Source of the DNA: Haloactinomyces albus
Lineage (GTDB): Bacteria; Actinomycetota; Actinomycetes; Mycobacteriales; Pseudonocardiaceae
Assembly (NCBI RefSeq): GCF_031458135.1
Contig: NZ_JAVDXW010000001.1
Coordinates: 1,674,001-1,738,000 of the forward strand
Reading direction: 5' to 3'
DNA length: 64,000 bases
Positions 1 to 8,559 of this stretch are shown here, one piece after another. Position numbers and translations under genes: made by a program. The notes beneath the pieces were generated by a model, which was given only the letters and a program-made list of their open reading frames with translations, was not told the DNA's origin and did not search any database. The stretch's first letter is position 1. Every line of letters starts with the position of its first letter.

Positions 1-682
1 GAGCAGCATGAAGTCGATCTTCGATGGCGTTCTCCATCACGTCACCGACAAGCTCGGAGACGCCATCGCGGTGGCTCGCAAACGGCCTGCCGAGATAGCG
101 CTCATACAACAATACTGCATACGGGATATGTTCCTCGGCGGCGTACCGAACCGAATCGAGCCCTTCCTTGGTGTCGATCTTGTCGAGTCGGTGGATCATG
201 CCTTCTTGTGCCTCGGCGGGTCCCTGGGCCAGGACCGCACACGCTGCCATAAAGAGCGCAGTGGTGCGCTCGACGGTCAACTTCGAAGAGCCACCGCGTG
301 TCGAGAAGTAGTTCGGGTCAGTTCGGATCTTGGAATCAAGATTTCTACTCCAGCCGTTTGTAAACTCGACGTCAGTCTCTTCCTTCGCCAGGTCCTGCCA
401 CTCAGGCGGGGTGACTCCCACAATGGTCCGAAGGACGATGGCTGCGACTGCGTTCTCGCGCGCGGCCTTCCAGCACCTATCGACATCTACGACCTTAAAG
501 CCGTCGGTGTGCCTACGTAGCGCCTCGTATCCAGCCCGGAAATCTGAGTACTCCAGGAATGTCGTTCCCTTGGGCAGCAGCATAAACTGCGACGTCAGAT
601 CGTCGAAGGTGGACTGGACGAGGCCGCTTAGATTGTCTGCAATCTCTTGGGGCTCGAATTGGTAAGGCCGTAACGTACTCAT
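1..682 (-). CDS. Unrecognised protein coupled to the methyltransferase (cut by window edge); possible restriction endonuclease
   Basis: An open frame runs leftward from an ATG at 682 to the window edge, giving about 227 residues without a stop. Its ATG overlaps the methyltransferase stop as ATGA (682-679), so the two are probably translationally coupled. The protein starts MSTLRPYQFEPQEIADNLSG. It contains the stretch VLRTIVGVTPPEWQDLAKEE near residue 83 and is soluble, mixed alpha, with no membrane segment. I do not recognise the family with certainty. The pairing with an adenine methyltransferase, and a vague likeness to XamI-type endonucleases recalled from memory, make a restriction enzyme the leading guess. 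The G+C content and codon use are lower than in the rest of the window, which fits acquired DNA. The C-terminus is not visible. Confidence 0.6.
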   Translation of the reverse strand, partial: MSTLRPYQFEPQEIADNLSGLVQSTFDDLTSQFMLLPKGTTFLEYSDFRAGYEALRRHTDGFKVVDVDRCWKAARENAVAAIVLRTIVGVTPPEWQDLAKEETDVEFTNGWSRNLDSKIRTDPNYFSTRGGSSKLTVERTTALFMAACAVLAQGPAEAQEGMIHRLDKIDTKEGLDSVRYAAEEHIPYAVLLYERYLGRPFASHRDGVSELVGDVMENAIEDRLHAA

Positions 683-2814
683 CGGTAGGTTCCTTCTGTC
701 TCATTTCGGACCCATCGGACGGCCTCCATAGCCGTCTCGAATCGATCTTCCAGCGACTCTTCGGGGTCCCACGTTGCGCGCAGATGTCTAATCGCACTGG
801 CGGCGATGTGCCCAGCTTCTAGGCACGCAATGTCACCTTCAGTTGGCTTGTAGGGCACCTTACGCATTGCTTCCACGTCAGCCTCCACGCGCTGCTTCAC
901 ACTTCGGGGGTGCTCTGAGCTGACGTCCTCGGCTCGGCATACGAACACAGTGTCTAAGATCGAGGATTTAGTGCCCGTGATGTGCAAAGAGGCGGACATC
1001 TCACCGGGAGCGACGAGCGTTTCGGTGCAGGTAAGACCTGCATCGAGGATCGCGATTATCAACGGCACGTATGCTTCTGACTCGTTGTGGTGGTAGGTGA
1101 AGACAAGGGGCGCGCCAGGTTTCATCGCATATGACATCTGGCAAAAGACTTCACTGAGCCCCGAGGCGAACTCCTGGATCCCGCGCAGCCGAGTCACGTT
1201 GCCCGTTAGTTCGTCGTCGGTTCGCGTGGTATCGGGGCTAAATTGTACATGCGCTCTCATGAATCTCCGGAGCCAAACATAGCAGAAGTCCATAAGTTCC
1301 GCGTACTGCACGTTGTCGAAATACGGCGGATCAGTGAACACACCATCGAGAGAATCGGACCGAAGGCTCAGTTTCTGAGATGGTGCGCTCGCTATCCACG
1401 CAGCCTGTGGCTCGGCGGTGGGCTCGGAATCGGTCAGCGGCGCCTCAATCGATTCTCCCACAATCGGAATCATGTTTTTCCGATTGTTTACGTATGTGAT
1501 CTCGTAAGGTTGCTTCGCGTACTGCTTCGCTTTCACATATTTACCCACGAAGTGCTCGAACGACCCGGAGCCAACTTTGGAAATTCCCAACAGATTGTTC
1601 TCGCACGCCAGTAGTGCGACCGGAAACCCGTGAACAGCGAAAATATCCTGACACTTCAGCGCGTAGGTATCATAGCGGCAAAGCAGATTCTGGTATCGGA
1701 GGAAGTCGCTGAACACCGTTGCAAGTGCGTAGCGCACTTCATTATTCGATACCTCTCCGATGCGGCGCATCAATAGGCCGAGGCCGAGCAGTTGCCGGTC
1801 ACTGAACAAATCACGCCAGTGCTTGTAACCCCAACGATGGAGGCGGTTTGTCTCGTCTCCGGATTGGATGGCGTCGTCCGGAATCACCAAACCGTCACCC
1901 CATTCGTATAGAAGCTCCGAGGCTTGTTCGATTCGCGCTAAGTCCTCGGTATCTGGGGTCTTGAACTGGCGACCATCCACCTTGTCGTAACAAGTTCTGC
2001 AGTGATACTCGATGCCGAACGGTCGGTGCCTAGGCGGGCTAGCTAGCAGAGGAGTGAACTTAAAATGCTCAGAACAGTGCTGACAAGTTGCCTTGCTTCG
2101 ACTCGCAGGACGAGTTTTCAAGTCGAATCCGCACTCCGGGCAGTGCGGGTGGCTCGACCGTTCGACCTCACGCAGCGCATCACAGTCTTGACAGTGGTAA
2201 ACCTCGCGCGGGTGTCGGACGGCCTCGGCGAGACGCAGGCCAGGAAAAAGATCGACCTTCTCGCCACATGATGGGCAATCACAAGTCTTAACGTGGTGGA
2301 AGTACTTGACTTCCGCCGTCTCAAAGCAATTAGTGCACCGCGTCTGGTAAAGGTGCCCGATATGTTCGTGGACGTTGGCTATCACATATTGCGCCTCGCT
2401 CTGGAAAAGCTCGAGGTCGAGTGGCGAGACTCCTTGACGGACCGTCCAGTAAGCCATCGGGTTCACATCCCCACCGACGAGACTCAGGCCCAGGCGTGCG
2501 GCCTCGAAGACGGTCGTTCCGCCACCCATAAACGGGTCCGCCATCACTCCACGTATGGAGTGGCCCTTGAAGTAGTCCGACGAAAGCGAGTCTTGCCCAA
2601 ACTCCGACAACAGCAGCGAGCGAAAAACCGATCCCGGACGGCGAGCGAACCACTTGTGGATCGAGATGATCGGACGGTATGACTGCTGCACCTGCTTCTC
2701 GCGCAACGCGAGCCTTGCCACAAAGGTCGGCTCGAAGCGCGCCTCTAGACGGCGTGCGGGGCATTGCCGTTCTGTCTCGCCCGTCTCCGGATTCGTGACT
2801 GCATCCCTCGTCAT
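679..2814 (-). CDS. Adenine-specific DNA methyltransferase with zinc ribbons (COG1743/DUF1156-like)
   Basis: About 711 residues from the chosen ATG at 2814; an in-frame ATG at 2883 would add 23 poorly conserved residues. The N-terminal part has the SAM-binding region ADPFMGGGTTVFEAARLG and, far downstream, the catalytic motif TDPPYFDNVQYAEL, with the typical DPPY of N6-adenine/N4-cytosine amino-methyltransferases. Between them lies an insert with many CxxC pairs (CTNC, CDCPSC, CQDC, CPEC, CQHC, CRTC), that is, several zinc ribbons, as in COG1743. Early IHKWFARRPGSVFRSLLL is also typical of that family. It should methylate adenine in DNA and protect it from a partner nuclease, or act in phage defence. 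The next gene overlaps it by four bases. G+C is clearly lower than in the chromosome. Confidence 0.88.
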   Translation of the reverse strand: MTRDAVTNPETGETERQCPARRLEARFEPTFVARLALREKQVQQSYRPIISIHKWFARRPGSVFRSLLLSEFGQDSLSSDYFKGHSIRGVMADPFMGGGTTVFEAARLGLSLVGGDVNPMAYWTVRQGVSPLDLELFQSEAQYVIANVHEHIGHLYQTRCTNCFETAEVKYFHHVKTCDCPSCGEKVDLFPGLRLAEAVRHPREVYHCQDCDALREVERSSHPHCPECGFDLKTRPASRSKATCQHCSEHFKFTPLLASPPRHRPFGIEYHCRTCYDKVDGRQFKTPDTEDLARIEQASELLYEWGDGLVIPDDAIQSGDETNRLHRWGYKHWRDLFSDRQLLGLGLLMRRIGEVSNNEVRYALATVFSDFLRYQNLLCRYDTYALKCQDIFAVHGFPVALLACENNLLGISKVGSGSFEHFVGKYVKAKQYAKQPYEITYVNNRKNMIPIVGESIEAPLTDSEPTAEPQAAWIASAPSQKLSLRSDSLDGVFTDPPYFDNVQYAELMDFCYVWLRRFMRAHVQFSPDTTRTDDELTGNVTRLRGIQEFASGLSEVFCQMSYAMKPGAPLVFTYHHNESEAYVPLIIAILDAGLTCTETLVAPGEMSASLHITGTKSSILDTVFVCRAEDVSSEHPRSVKQRVEADVEAMRKVPYKPTEGDIACLEAGHIAASAIRHLRATWDPEESLEDRFETAMEAVRWVRNETEGTYR

Positions 2815-3020
2815 GATCGGACCCCATGGGGACGCACTGACAGTACACTGGAGCTGCGGCCATGAGGGTGATAAATAACACACCAGAGGCTGATTGGGCC
2901 AGATCCCTGGCGTGGATCGTCAGGCAAGTGGAGAAGCACAGGGTTCACTGTAGTGCTCGCAGCCTATGAAGCGTCGCGGGCGTGTCTGCAGAGCCTGCAG
3001 CGTTAGCACGCGAGTATGGT

Positions 3021-3338
3021 TCACTTGTTCCTAGCTCGGTTGGTCACGGTCATGACGAGTTCCCGCAAGGCTTGCGCCATAGTGAAGCCGTTCCGCTGGC
3101 ACCACGTTTGGAACTGGACGTACTCGCTCATAGGCAGCCTGAACTTGACGAGCTGTTTCCCCTCCTCGCGCGACATCGTTGCCCGAGGGCTGGACGTACC
3201 CGCGGAGGTCGACGGCGCCTCGTCCACGGCAGCACGGCCATGCGCGCGATCCTTCAGCCAGGAAGCAATAGTCGCGCGATCGTCGGCCGAAGCATCGGCG
3301 AGCAGCTGCGCAAGGTCAGGGTCGAGCTTCGCCGTCAT
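3021..3338 (-). CDS. Small ribbon-helix-helix-like protein of the integrated element
   Basis: 105 residues from the ATG at 3338 (MTAKLDPDLAQLLADA). The track of coding sequence continues upstream to 3440, but that extension overlaps non-coding-looking DNA. The first half is acidic with an Ala/Ser/Thr-rich linker. The second half, KFRLPMSEYVQFQTWCQRNG followed by FTMAQALRELVMTVTNR, has a short beta strand then two helices, the pattern of MetJ/Arc/CopG DNA-binding proteins. Such proteins often serve as partition or repressor proteins on plasmids and integrative elements. It stands alone, about 200 bp from the methyltransferase promoter side and next to the probable attachment site. Function beyond DNA binding is not inferred. 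Confidence 0.55.
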   Translation of the reverse strand: MTAKLDPDLAQLLADASADDRATIASWLKDRAHGRAAVDEAPSTSAGTSSPRATMSREEGKQLVKFRLPMSEYVQFQTWCQRNGFTMAQALRELVMTVTNRARNK

Positions 3339-3546
3339 GGATACGTATGCTAGCTGAATCCTGGTCAGCCCCATTGCAGACGGTCGAGCGAGGCCATCTC
3401 GTACGTATGTCGTGGCCCTCGGGGCACATCTGGGGCACACGAGGCCGACCAGCGATCATCAACAACGACAACCGGCCGCAACCGCACAGCCAGGTCACGA
3501 GCGATGCAGGCGCGCCGCCGCAGGTCAGGCCCCCGACTGAAATGAC

Positions 3547-3590
3547 CTCATAAAGCGGGTGTCGCAGGTTCGAATCCTGCCGGGGGCGCA
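3547..3590 (+). other. 3' half of a tRNA gene: probable attachment site (attR-like) of an integrative element
   Basis: From the anticodon loop onward this reads as a tRNA: CTCATAA loop (3547-3553), AGCGG stem strand, variable bases, a perfect T-arm GCAGGTTCGAATCCTGC (3564-3580), then CGGGGGC as the acceptor 3' strand. No matching anticodon 5' stem or D-arm precedes it; homology to a tRNA stops at the anticodon loop. That is where tyrosine recombinases usually cross over, leaving a 3' duplicate at one end of the inserted element. A GCCCCCG at 3529-3535 could pair with the acceptor strand, so a 59-nt tRNA relic lacking its D-arm is an alternative. The DNA to the left has lower G+C, so the element would lie on that side. 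Confidence 0.65.
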
Positions 3591-3865
3591 CACTCTGACC
3601 AGCGGAAACGCCGACTACCTCATTCTGGCCGCCAACGCCCTGGTCACCTACCGCAGCGCCGGCTCCACCCGCCGGCGGTCGGCAACTCTTCGCCATCGAC
3701 ACAGGTCGCACGAGCTTCTGCGAAGGCAGCGATCGAGTGCTCCGCCTTGAACCTCCGCCCGCTCGCCAGGACTCCGAAGGCGTGATCGTGTCAGCGAGCA
3801 TTGTCGACTCCGGACAGAAACATCGCCGGCATTGCTATCAACGACAGCAGAGGAAGGTGAGCGTG

Positions 3866-4096
3866 ATGGCCACACTGACGGTTCGTGGGCTCGACGACGA
3901 GCTCCACGCACGACTGCGCGTCCACGCTGCCCAGCGCGGGCGCTCCATGGAGGCCGAAGTACGGGCGATCCTGCAAGATCGGCTGTCTTCTTCTCCGCTG
4001 CCTGCCTCGGGCCTGGGCAGTCGCATGCACGCCCGGTTCGCGGCCATCGAGGACGCAGAACTCGAACCGCCCTCACGGAGCGAGGTACCCCGGTGA
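3866..4096 (+). CDS. FitA/VapB-like ribbon-helix-helix antitoxin, orphan
   Basis: 76 residues from the ATG at 3866, preceded by AGGAAGG at 3851-3857. The first 40 residues (MATLTVRGLDDELHARLRVH, then AAQRGRSMEAEVRAIL) are a typical Arc/FitA fold: a strand then helix-turn-helix for dimeric DNA binding. The C-terminal 35 residues would wrap around a PIN-domain toxin. In FitAB pairs the toxin start overlaps the antitoxin stop. Here a GTG (4092-4094) sits in that position with ATC behind it, but the reading frame then runs straight into the opposite-strand GGDEF/EAL gene and shows no PIN motif. The toxin appears to be deleted. Upstream 3591-3865 holds nothing I recognise. Confidence 0.8.
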   Translation: MATLTVRGLDDELHARLRVHAAQRGRSMEAEVRAILQDRLSSSPLPASGLGSRMHARFAAIEDAELEPPSRSEVPR

Positions 4097-4118
4097 TCGG
4101 AAAGCCCGGTCACGGCCG

Positions 4119-6740
4119 TTACCCGAGGCCGTCACGGCGAGGGAGCTGGGTGACGAGTTGGTCGATGGGGACGGGCTTGCTCAGGTAGTAGCCCTGGACT
4201 TCGTCACAGCCGAGGCGACGCAGCAGATCGAACTGTTGGGCCGTTTCGACCCCTTCCGCCACGACGTCGAGTCCGACGGCGTGGGCCATGGCGATGATGC
4301 TGGTGACGATGGTCTCGAGATCGTGGGAGTCACCGAGGTCGGTGACGAACGAGCGGTCGATTTTGAGGGTGTCCAGGGGCAGGCGCCGCAGTTGGGCCAG
4401 CGAGGAGTATCCGGTCCCGAAGTCGTCGATCGCCAGGTACACACCGAGTTCGCGCAGTTCGCGCAGCACGCGTGCTGCTTGCATGGGATCGTGCATGATC
4501 GCGTTCTCGGTGACCTCGAGGCACAGGGCGTGGGCGGGCAGACCGGCCTCGGCGAGTGCGTGCTGGACCATGGCCCCCAGGTGGGGATCCTCGAGCTGGC
4601 GTGGTGAGAGGTTCGCGTTGAGTTGGAGGTCGAGTTCGTGGCGCTCGCGTTCGGCAGCGAGCTGGCGGGTCGCCATGCGCAGCATGTGCGTTCCGATGGA
4701 GTTGATCAAGTCGCTTTCTTCGGCTATCGGAATGAACTCGCCGGGTGAAACCGTGCCGTGGTCCGGGTGTGTCCACCGCAACAGCCCCTCCACGCCGACG
4801 GTGCGTTCGGTGCGCAGGTCGACGACGGGCTGATAGGCCACCCAGAGCTGATCGCGGGACACGGCGTGGCGAAGATCCTGATCCAGCACCATGTGCCGCT
4901 GCACACGTTCGCGATGTTCGACGCCGAAAAACGCATATCGCTTGGTGCTCTGCGTCTTGGCCTGGTACATGGCCACATCGGCATCGCGCAGCAGGTCCCG
5001 GCCGCTTCGGGTGTCGCCCGACAGGGAAACCGAGATCCCGATGCTCCCGTTGACGTGCAGTTGCCTGCCCTGCAGGTGGATCGGCTGGGTGAGGGCCTCG
5101 AGGAGGTATTCACCGAGCTCGGCGATGCGGTCGTGACCGCTCTCGCCGGACAGGACGACGAATTCGTCACCGCCGAGCCGACCGACCAGAGTTTCACCTG
5201 CTGTTGCGCGCACCAGCCTTTCCCCGACGATGCGCAGCACCTCGTCACCGGCGCCGTGACCGAGGGAATCGTTGATGCGCTTGAAATTGTCCAGATCGAT
5301 GTACAGCACGGCTATCGAATGCTTCCCCGCGCGCTCGTCGCAGTGCCGCAGCACCAGCGTCCGGTTGGCCAGCCCGGTGAGCGGGTCGTGGGTGGCTTCG
5401 TATTCCAGGCGCTGCCGGGCGGCCCTGCTCTCGGAGATGTCGGTGAACGAGACCACGACCGCGTGGGGCGGGTGATCCTGCGAGTTCAACACGCGGGCGG
5501 TAACCGCCAGCCACACGCTGTGGCCGTCCACACGCTCGAGGCGAACCACTCGCGAGTTCTCCGGCTCTCCGGTCCGCTGGGTCAGTGTGGAGGGGTGCTC
5601 CTCCGGCCGCAGCGCTCCCCCGGACTCGCCGAACAGGAGCCAGGATGTGGGCCGGGAGCCGACGATTTCGGATTCGGGTGCGCCGAAGATACGCTGAGCT
5701 GCGGGATTGGCCGATTCGATGATGCCCGCCGAGCCGACCACGATGACGCCCTCGTCGAGAGCGGCGACCACGATGGCGTAATCCTGCTCGGCTCGCCGGC
5801 GCTCTGCCGCCTCGTGGCGAGCCAGGTCCTGCTGTATCCGTGTGATCCGGCGGGTTTCCTCCAGGATGCGCGTTCGCATGGTCTCCACTGCACGCGCGAC
5901 CGTGTTCAGCTCGGGTGGCCCCACCGATCCGACGGGGCGGTCGAGATGGCCCCCGGCCACCTGATCGACCTGGGAGACGAGGGTGCGCAGCGGTCGAGTG
6001 AGCGATCTGCGGAGAAAGAGAACCGTGCCTGCCGCGACGACAAGGCCGGTCAGCACAGTGCTCACGGTAAGCCAATTCGCTGCCGAGCGCGCCGCCTCGG
6101 CCGTGGCGGTTTCCGATGCTGCGATCTCGTTGATTCGGTTCTGCAGCTCGGCCAGCTCGGCCCGCAACGCGTCGAAACTCCGCTGCGCGATCAGTGCCTG
6201 GTCCGGGGGAAGGTCCGTGGGACCCTGGTTCCTCCCCTGCTCGACTCTCGGCTGGGCAGCCTGCTGGTGCCAGGTTCGAGCTGCCTGGCGAACCTCGGCC
6301 AAGGAGCTCATCACCGTCGGGTAGTCGCCCAGCTGCCTGCTGATGGCGGACTGCAGACGCGCGGCATCGTTCCTGCCGTCCGTATACGCGTCGAGGGAGG
6401 AAGGATCACGGGTGAGCTGAAACCCCCGTGCTGCTTTGGCCTGGTTGAAGTAGGCCGCCGTCAATCCGGTGGCCGCTCGCTGAGCCGGAAGAACCACGGT
6501 GGTCAGGTGCGTGGTCACAGCCTCGGCCCGCTGGCGGAACCCGACCGTGCCCACGGCGATGACAACGAGCAGCGCGACCAGGACCGCCACCAGCATGTAG
6601 ACGCGCCCCAGCAGTGAAAGCCGTCCGCGCCGCAGCGAAACCATATCCCAGTATGTGACGATGAGCCGCCCTGGTGCTCGGGCGTACGGCCCCTGCCCCC
6701 GACGTTCCCGGCGTGGCGGTGGATCGCTCTCCGCTGCCAT
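4119..6740 (-). CDS. Membrane-bound c-di-GMP enzyme: HAMP-PAS-GGDEF-EAL
   Basis: 873 residues; a second start (ATG for MVSLRRGRLS, residue 32) is possible. A transmembrane helix near residues 40-65, an extracytoplasmic helical sensor domain, a second helix near 225-245, then HAMP (about 245-300), PAS (about 315-430), GGDEF (about 455-610) and EAL (about 625-865). The GGDEF motif is intact (RLGGDEFVVLSG). The EAL motif reads EGLLRW, a tolerated variant, and DDFGTGYSSL with KIDRSFV is intact. The protein could make and degrade cyclic di-GMP, which controls development and attachment in actinobacteria. The gene ends 22 bp from the antitoxin relic and is separated from the cold-shock gene by a strong terminator. 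Confidence 0.93.
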   Translation of the reverse strand: MAAESDPPPRRERRGQGPYARAPGRLIVTYWDMVSLRRGRLSLLGRVYMLVAVLVALLVVIAVGTVGFRQRAEAVTTHLTTVVLPAQRAATGLTAAYFNQAKAARGFQLTRDPSSLDAYTDGRNDAARLQSAISRQLGDYPTVMSSLAEVRQAARTWHQQAAQPRVEQGRNQGPTDLPPDQALIAQRSFDALRAELAELQNRINEIAASETATAEAARSAANWLTVSTVLTGLVVAAGTVLFLRRSLTRPLRTLVSQVDQVAGGHLDRPVGSVGPPELNTVARAVETMRTRILEETRRITRIQQDLARHEAAERRRAEQDYAIVVAALDEGVIVVGSAGIIESANPAAQRIFGAPESEIVGSRPTSWLLFGESGGALRPEEHPSTLTQRTGEPENSRVVRLERVDGHSVWLAVTARVLNSQDHPPHAVVVSFTDISESRAARQRLEYEATHDPLTGLANRTLVLRHCDERAGKHSIAVLYIDLDNFKRINDSLGHGAGDEVLRIVGERLVRATAGETLVGRLGGDEFVVLSGESGHDRIAELGEYLLEALTQPIHLQGRQLHVNGSIGISVSLSGDTRSGRDLLRDADVAMYQAKTQSTKRYAFFGVEHRERVQRHMVLDQDLRHAVSRDQLWVAYQPVVDLRTERTVGVEGLLRWTHPDHGTVSPGEFIPIAEESDLINSIGTHMLRMATRQLAAERERHELDLQLNANLSPRQLEDPHLGAMVQHALAEAGLPAHALCLEVTENAIMHDPMQAARVLRELRELGVYLAIDDFGTGYSSLAQLRRLPLDTLKIDRSFVTDLGDSHDLETIVTSIIAMAHAVGLDVVAEGVETAQQFDLLRRLGCDEVQGYYLSKPVPIDQLVTQLPRRDGLG

Positions 6741-6774
6741 TCCTCGTCACGGGTGGGAGCCGTGCGGTACGGAA

Positions 6775-6822
6775 GCAGCCCCCTCTCCACCACTAGAACC
6801 GAAGTGGTGGGGAGGGGGCTGC
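6775..6822. terminator. Strong bidirectional terminator hairpin
   Basis: Two 19-nt arms (6775-6793 and 6804-6822) pair with a single G-T wobble around a 10-nt loop. The stem is G+C-rich and has no long U-tract, common in actinobacteria. It follows the cold-shock gene, which reads toward it, and precedes the GGDEF/EAL gene, insulating the two. Confidence 0.8.
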
Positions 6823-6881
6823 GTTTCCCGAGGTGTCCCCGCCGACGTTCACGCCGATCGAGGCATCATGAGAGAAAGAAC

Positions 6882-7082
6882 TCAGACCTGAACGTTGTTG
6901 GCCTGCGGCCCCTTGGGACCCTGGGTGACCTCGTAGGTCACCTGCTGGTTCTCTTCAAGGCTGCGGAAGCCGCCCGCGTCGATGGCCGAGTAGTGCACGA
7001 ACACGTCGGAACCACCCTCGGCGGGGGTGATGAAGCCGAAACCCTTTTCGGCGCTGAACCACTTCACGGTTCCCTGTGCCAT
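6882..7082 (-). CDS. cspA: Cold-shock protein (CspA family)
   Basis: 67 residues from the ATG at 7082: [23 protein letters not shown]1 (KGFGFITP) and RNP2-like VFVHYSAI are intact, and the length is standard for the OB-fold single-strand nucleic-acid chaperones. It would melt RNA structures and support transcription and translation during cold or stationary phase. The ATG 36 bases further upstream would add a non-family extension, so it was rejected. Such genes often have a long 5' leader; the 350 bp upstream have no other gene. Confidence 0.96.
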   Translation of the reverse strand: MAQGTVKWFSAEKGFGFITPAEGGSDVFVHYSAIDAGGFRSLEENQQVTYEVTQGPKGPQANNVQV

Positions 7083-7434
7083 GTCTGTCTCCTGTTCAAG
7101 CTGGGAAAGCGGGGACACGGTTGTGGCCCCGGGCCGCGGCGGGTTTCACAGACGGCAACTACTCCAGCATTGACCAAAGACAGCAGCGCGCCCGCACGAA
7201 CCTCTGAGCGAGCGTGCACACACACGAACCCAGAAACCGCGACGGCCACTCTCCACAACCACCGAGTCTCCTGAACTATTCCCGCGCTCGGCACATGTGT
7301 CGCCGTGGAAATCCCCGGAGCGTGCGCCTCCTCGGACAGGAAACCGGTGCGAAGCTGTCCATGCAGGTCACCACCGGTACGCCCCGGCCGTGAAGGGGGA
7401 GAACCCTATCGGGTCGCTCGGCCACCACGGCCGG
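7083..7434. other. Intergenic stretch, probably the leader and promoter of the cold-shock gene
   Basis: No coding frame here has family-like sequence. A long untranslated leader would be usual for a csp gene reading leftward, but I cannot point to a clear pair of promoter hexamers. The desaturase gene ends at 7435. Confidence 0.4.
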
Positions 7435-8391
7435 TCAGGTGCTCCGCGGGGTGCGCTTGGCCAGGCGTTGCGGCGTGGGCCAGCGGACCTGATGTACCCA
7501 GCCGAGCTGTTCGAAGATCCGGATCACCCGGGCCGAGGTGTCGAGTTGGCCGCGGCCGACTCCGTGGCGGGCACAGGTGGGGTCGGCGTGGTGGGAGTTG
7601 TGCCAGGACTCGCCGAAGGACACGATCGCCATCGGCCAGAAGTTGGCCGCCTTGTCGCGGGAGGCGAAGGGGCGTTCGCCGATCATGTGGCAGATGGAGT
7701 TGACCGCCCAGCTGACGTGGTGCAGCACTCCGACCCGTACGAGGCCCGCCCAGAAGAATCCGGTCACCGCACCCCACCAGGACCAGGTGAGCAAGCCGCC
7801 CAGCAGTGCGGGCAGGGTCAGCGTCGCCAGGGTGAACACCGGGAACAAGCTGTTGACCCGGACCAGTCCGCGGTCCTTGAGCAGGTCGGGGGCGAATTTC
7901 TTCCGGTTGGTCTGGTTCCGCTTGAAGAACCAGCCCATGTGGGCGTGCCAGAACCCGCGGACGACCGCGACGGGCCCGGTGCCGTAGAGCCAGGGCGAGT
8001 GCGGGTCACCTTCCTTGTCGGCGTAGGCATGATGGCGGCGGTGGTCGGCGACCCACTGGATCACCGGCCCCTGCACCGCGAAACTGCCCGCCACGGCCAG
8101 TGCGATGCGCAACGGCCTTCGGGCTTTGAACGACCGGTGGGTGAAGTGGCGGTGAAAACCGACCGTCACACCGAGCCCGCTCACGTAGTAGAAGAAAACG
8201 GCCAAGCCGATATCCACCCAGCCCAGCCCCCAGCCCCAGGCGACGGGCACAGCAGCCAGCAGGGCCAGCAACGGCACGGTGGTGAAGAGTGCGATCAGGG
8301 CGATCTCGCCTCGGGGATGTGGGCGTTCGACGATCGGAGCGTGTGCATCGCCGGATTGCGACGCCTTCGAGAGGGCCTCTGTTGTGGACAT
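7435..8391 (-). CDS. Membrane fatty-acid (acyl-CoA) delta-9-type desaturase
   Basis: 318 residues from the ATG at 8391, which has AGGAGA seven bases upstream. All three histidine boxes of the di-iron desaturases are present: HRHFTH near residue 80, DHRRHH near residue 120 and HNSHH near residue 265. Hydrophobic pairs of helices lie before and after them. It should insert a cis double bond into membrane fatty acids using molecular oxygen and reduced ferredoxin or a similar donor, and so adjust membrane fluidity. The MFS gene upstream reads in the same direction with about 170 bp and a palindrome between them, so the two are probably separate units. Confidence 0.93.
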   Translation of the reverse strand: MSTTEALSKASQSGDAHAPIVERPHPRGEIALIALFTTVPLLALLAAVPVAWGWGLGWVDIGLAVFFYYVSGLGVTVGFHRHFTHRSFKARRPLRIALAVAGSFAVQGPVIQWVADHRRHHAYADKEGDPHSPWLYGTGPVAVVRGFWHAHMGWFFKRNQTNRKKFAPDLLKDRGLVRVNSLFPVFTLATLTLPALLGGLLTWSWWGAVTGFFWAGLVRVGVLHHVSWAVNSICHMIGERPFASRDKAANFWPMAIVSFGESWHNSHHADPTCARHGVGRGQLDTSARVIRIFEQLGWVHQVRWPTPQRLAKRTPRST

Positions 8392-8507
8392 CGAACTCTC
8401 CTGGGAAGTCGAGCGCGTTGCGCACTCGGATCGGCAGGACGGAAACGGCTCGACTGTCGAGTACCCACTTGTTCCACCGAGCATGCCGACACACGCCGGA
8501 CCTGGTG

Positions 8508-8525
8508 CCCACCGGATCCGGTGGG
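8508..8525. promoter_or_regulatory. Perfect 18-bp palindrome between MFS and desaturase genes
   Basis: CCCACCGGATCCGGTGGG is a perfect inverted repeat with no loop. It lies 35-52 bp after the MFS stop and about 115 bp before the desaturase start. It could be a repressor site or part of a terminator; a nearby CCACCGGAT at 8531 repeats half of it, which favours a protein-binding site. Confidence 0.45.
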
Positions 8526-8559
8526 CTCTGTGCCACCGGATCGGCATCCGCGGTCGCCG

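Noticed and set aside
8-520. Rightward frame of 170 codons at the left edge
   Set aside because: The leftward frame in the same DNA overlaps the methyltransferase by ATGA and has better coding character.
3529-3590. Possible complete short tRNA using GCCCCCG as the 5' acceptor strand
   Set aside because: No D-arm and no paired anticodon stem; a 59-nt product would not be a normal tRNA. Kept as an alternative in the attachment-site entry.
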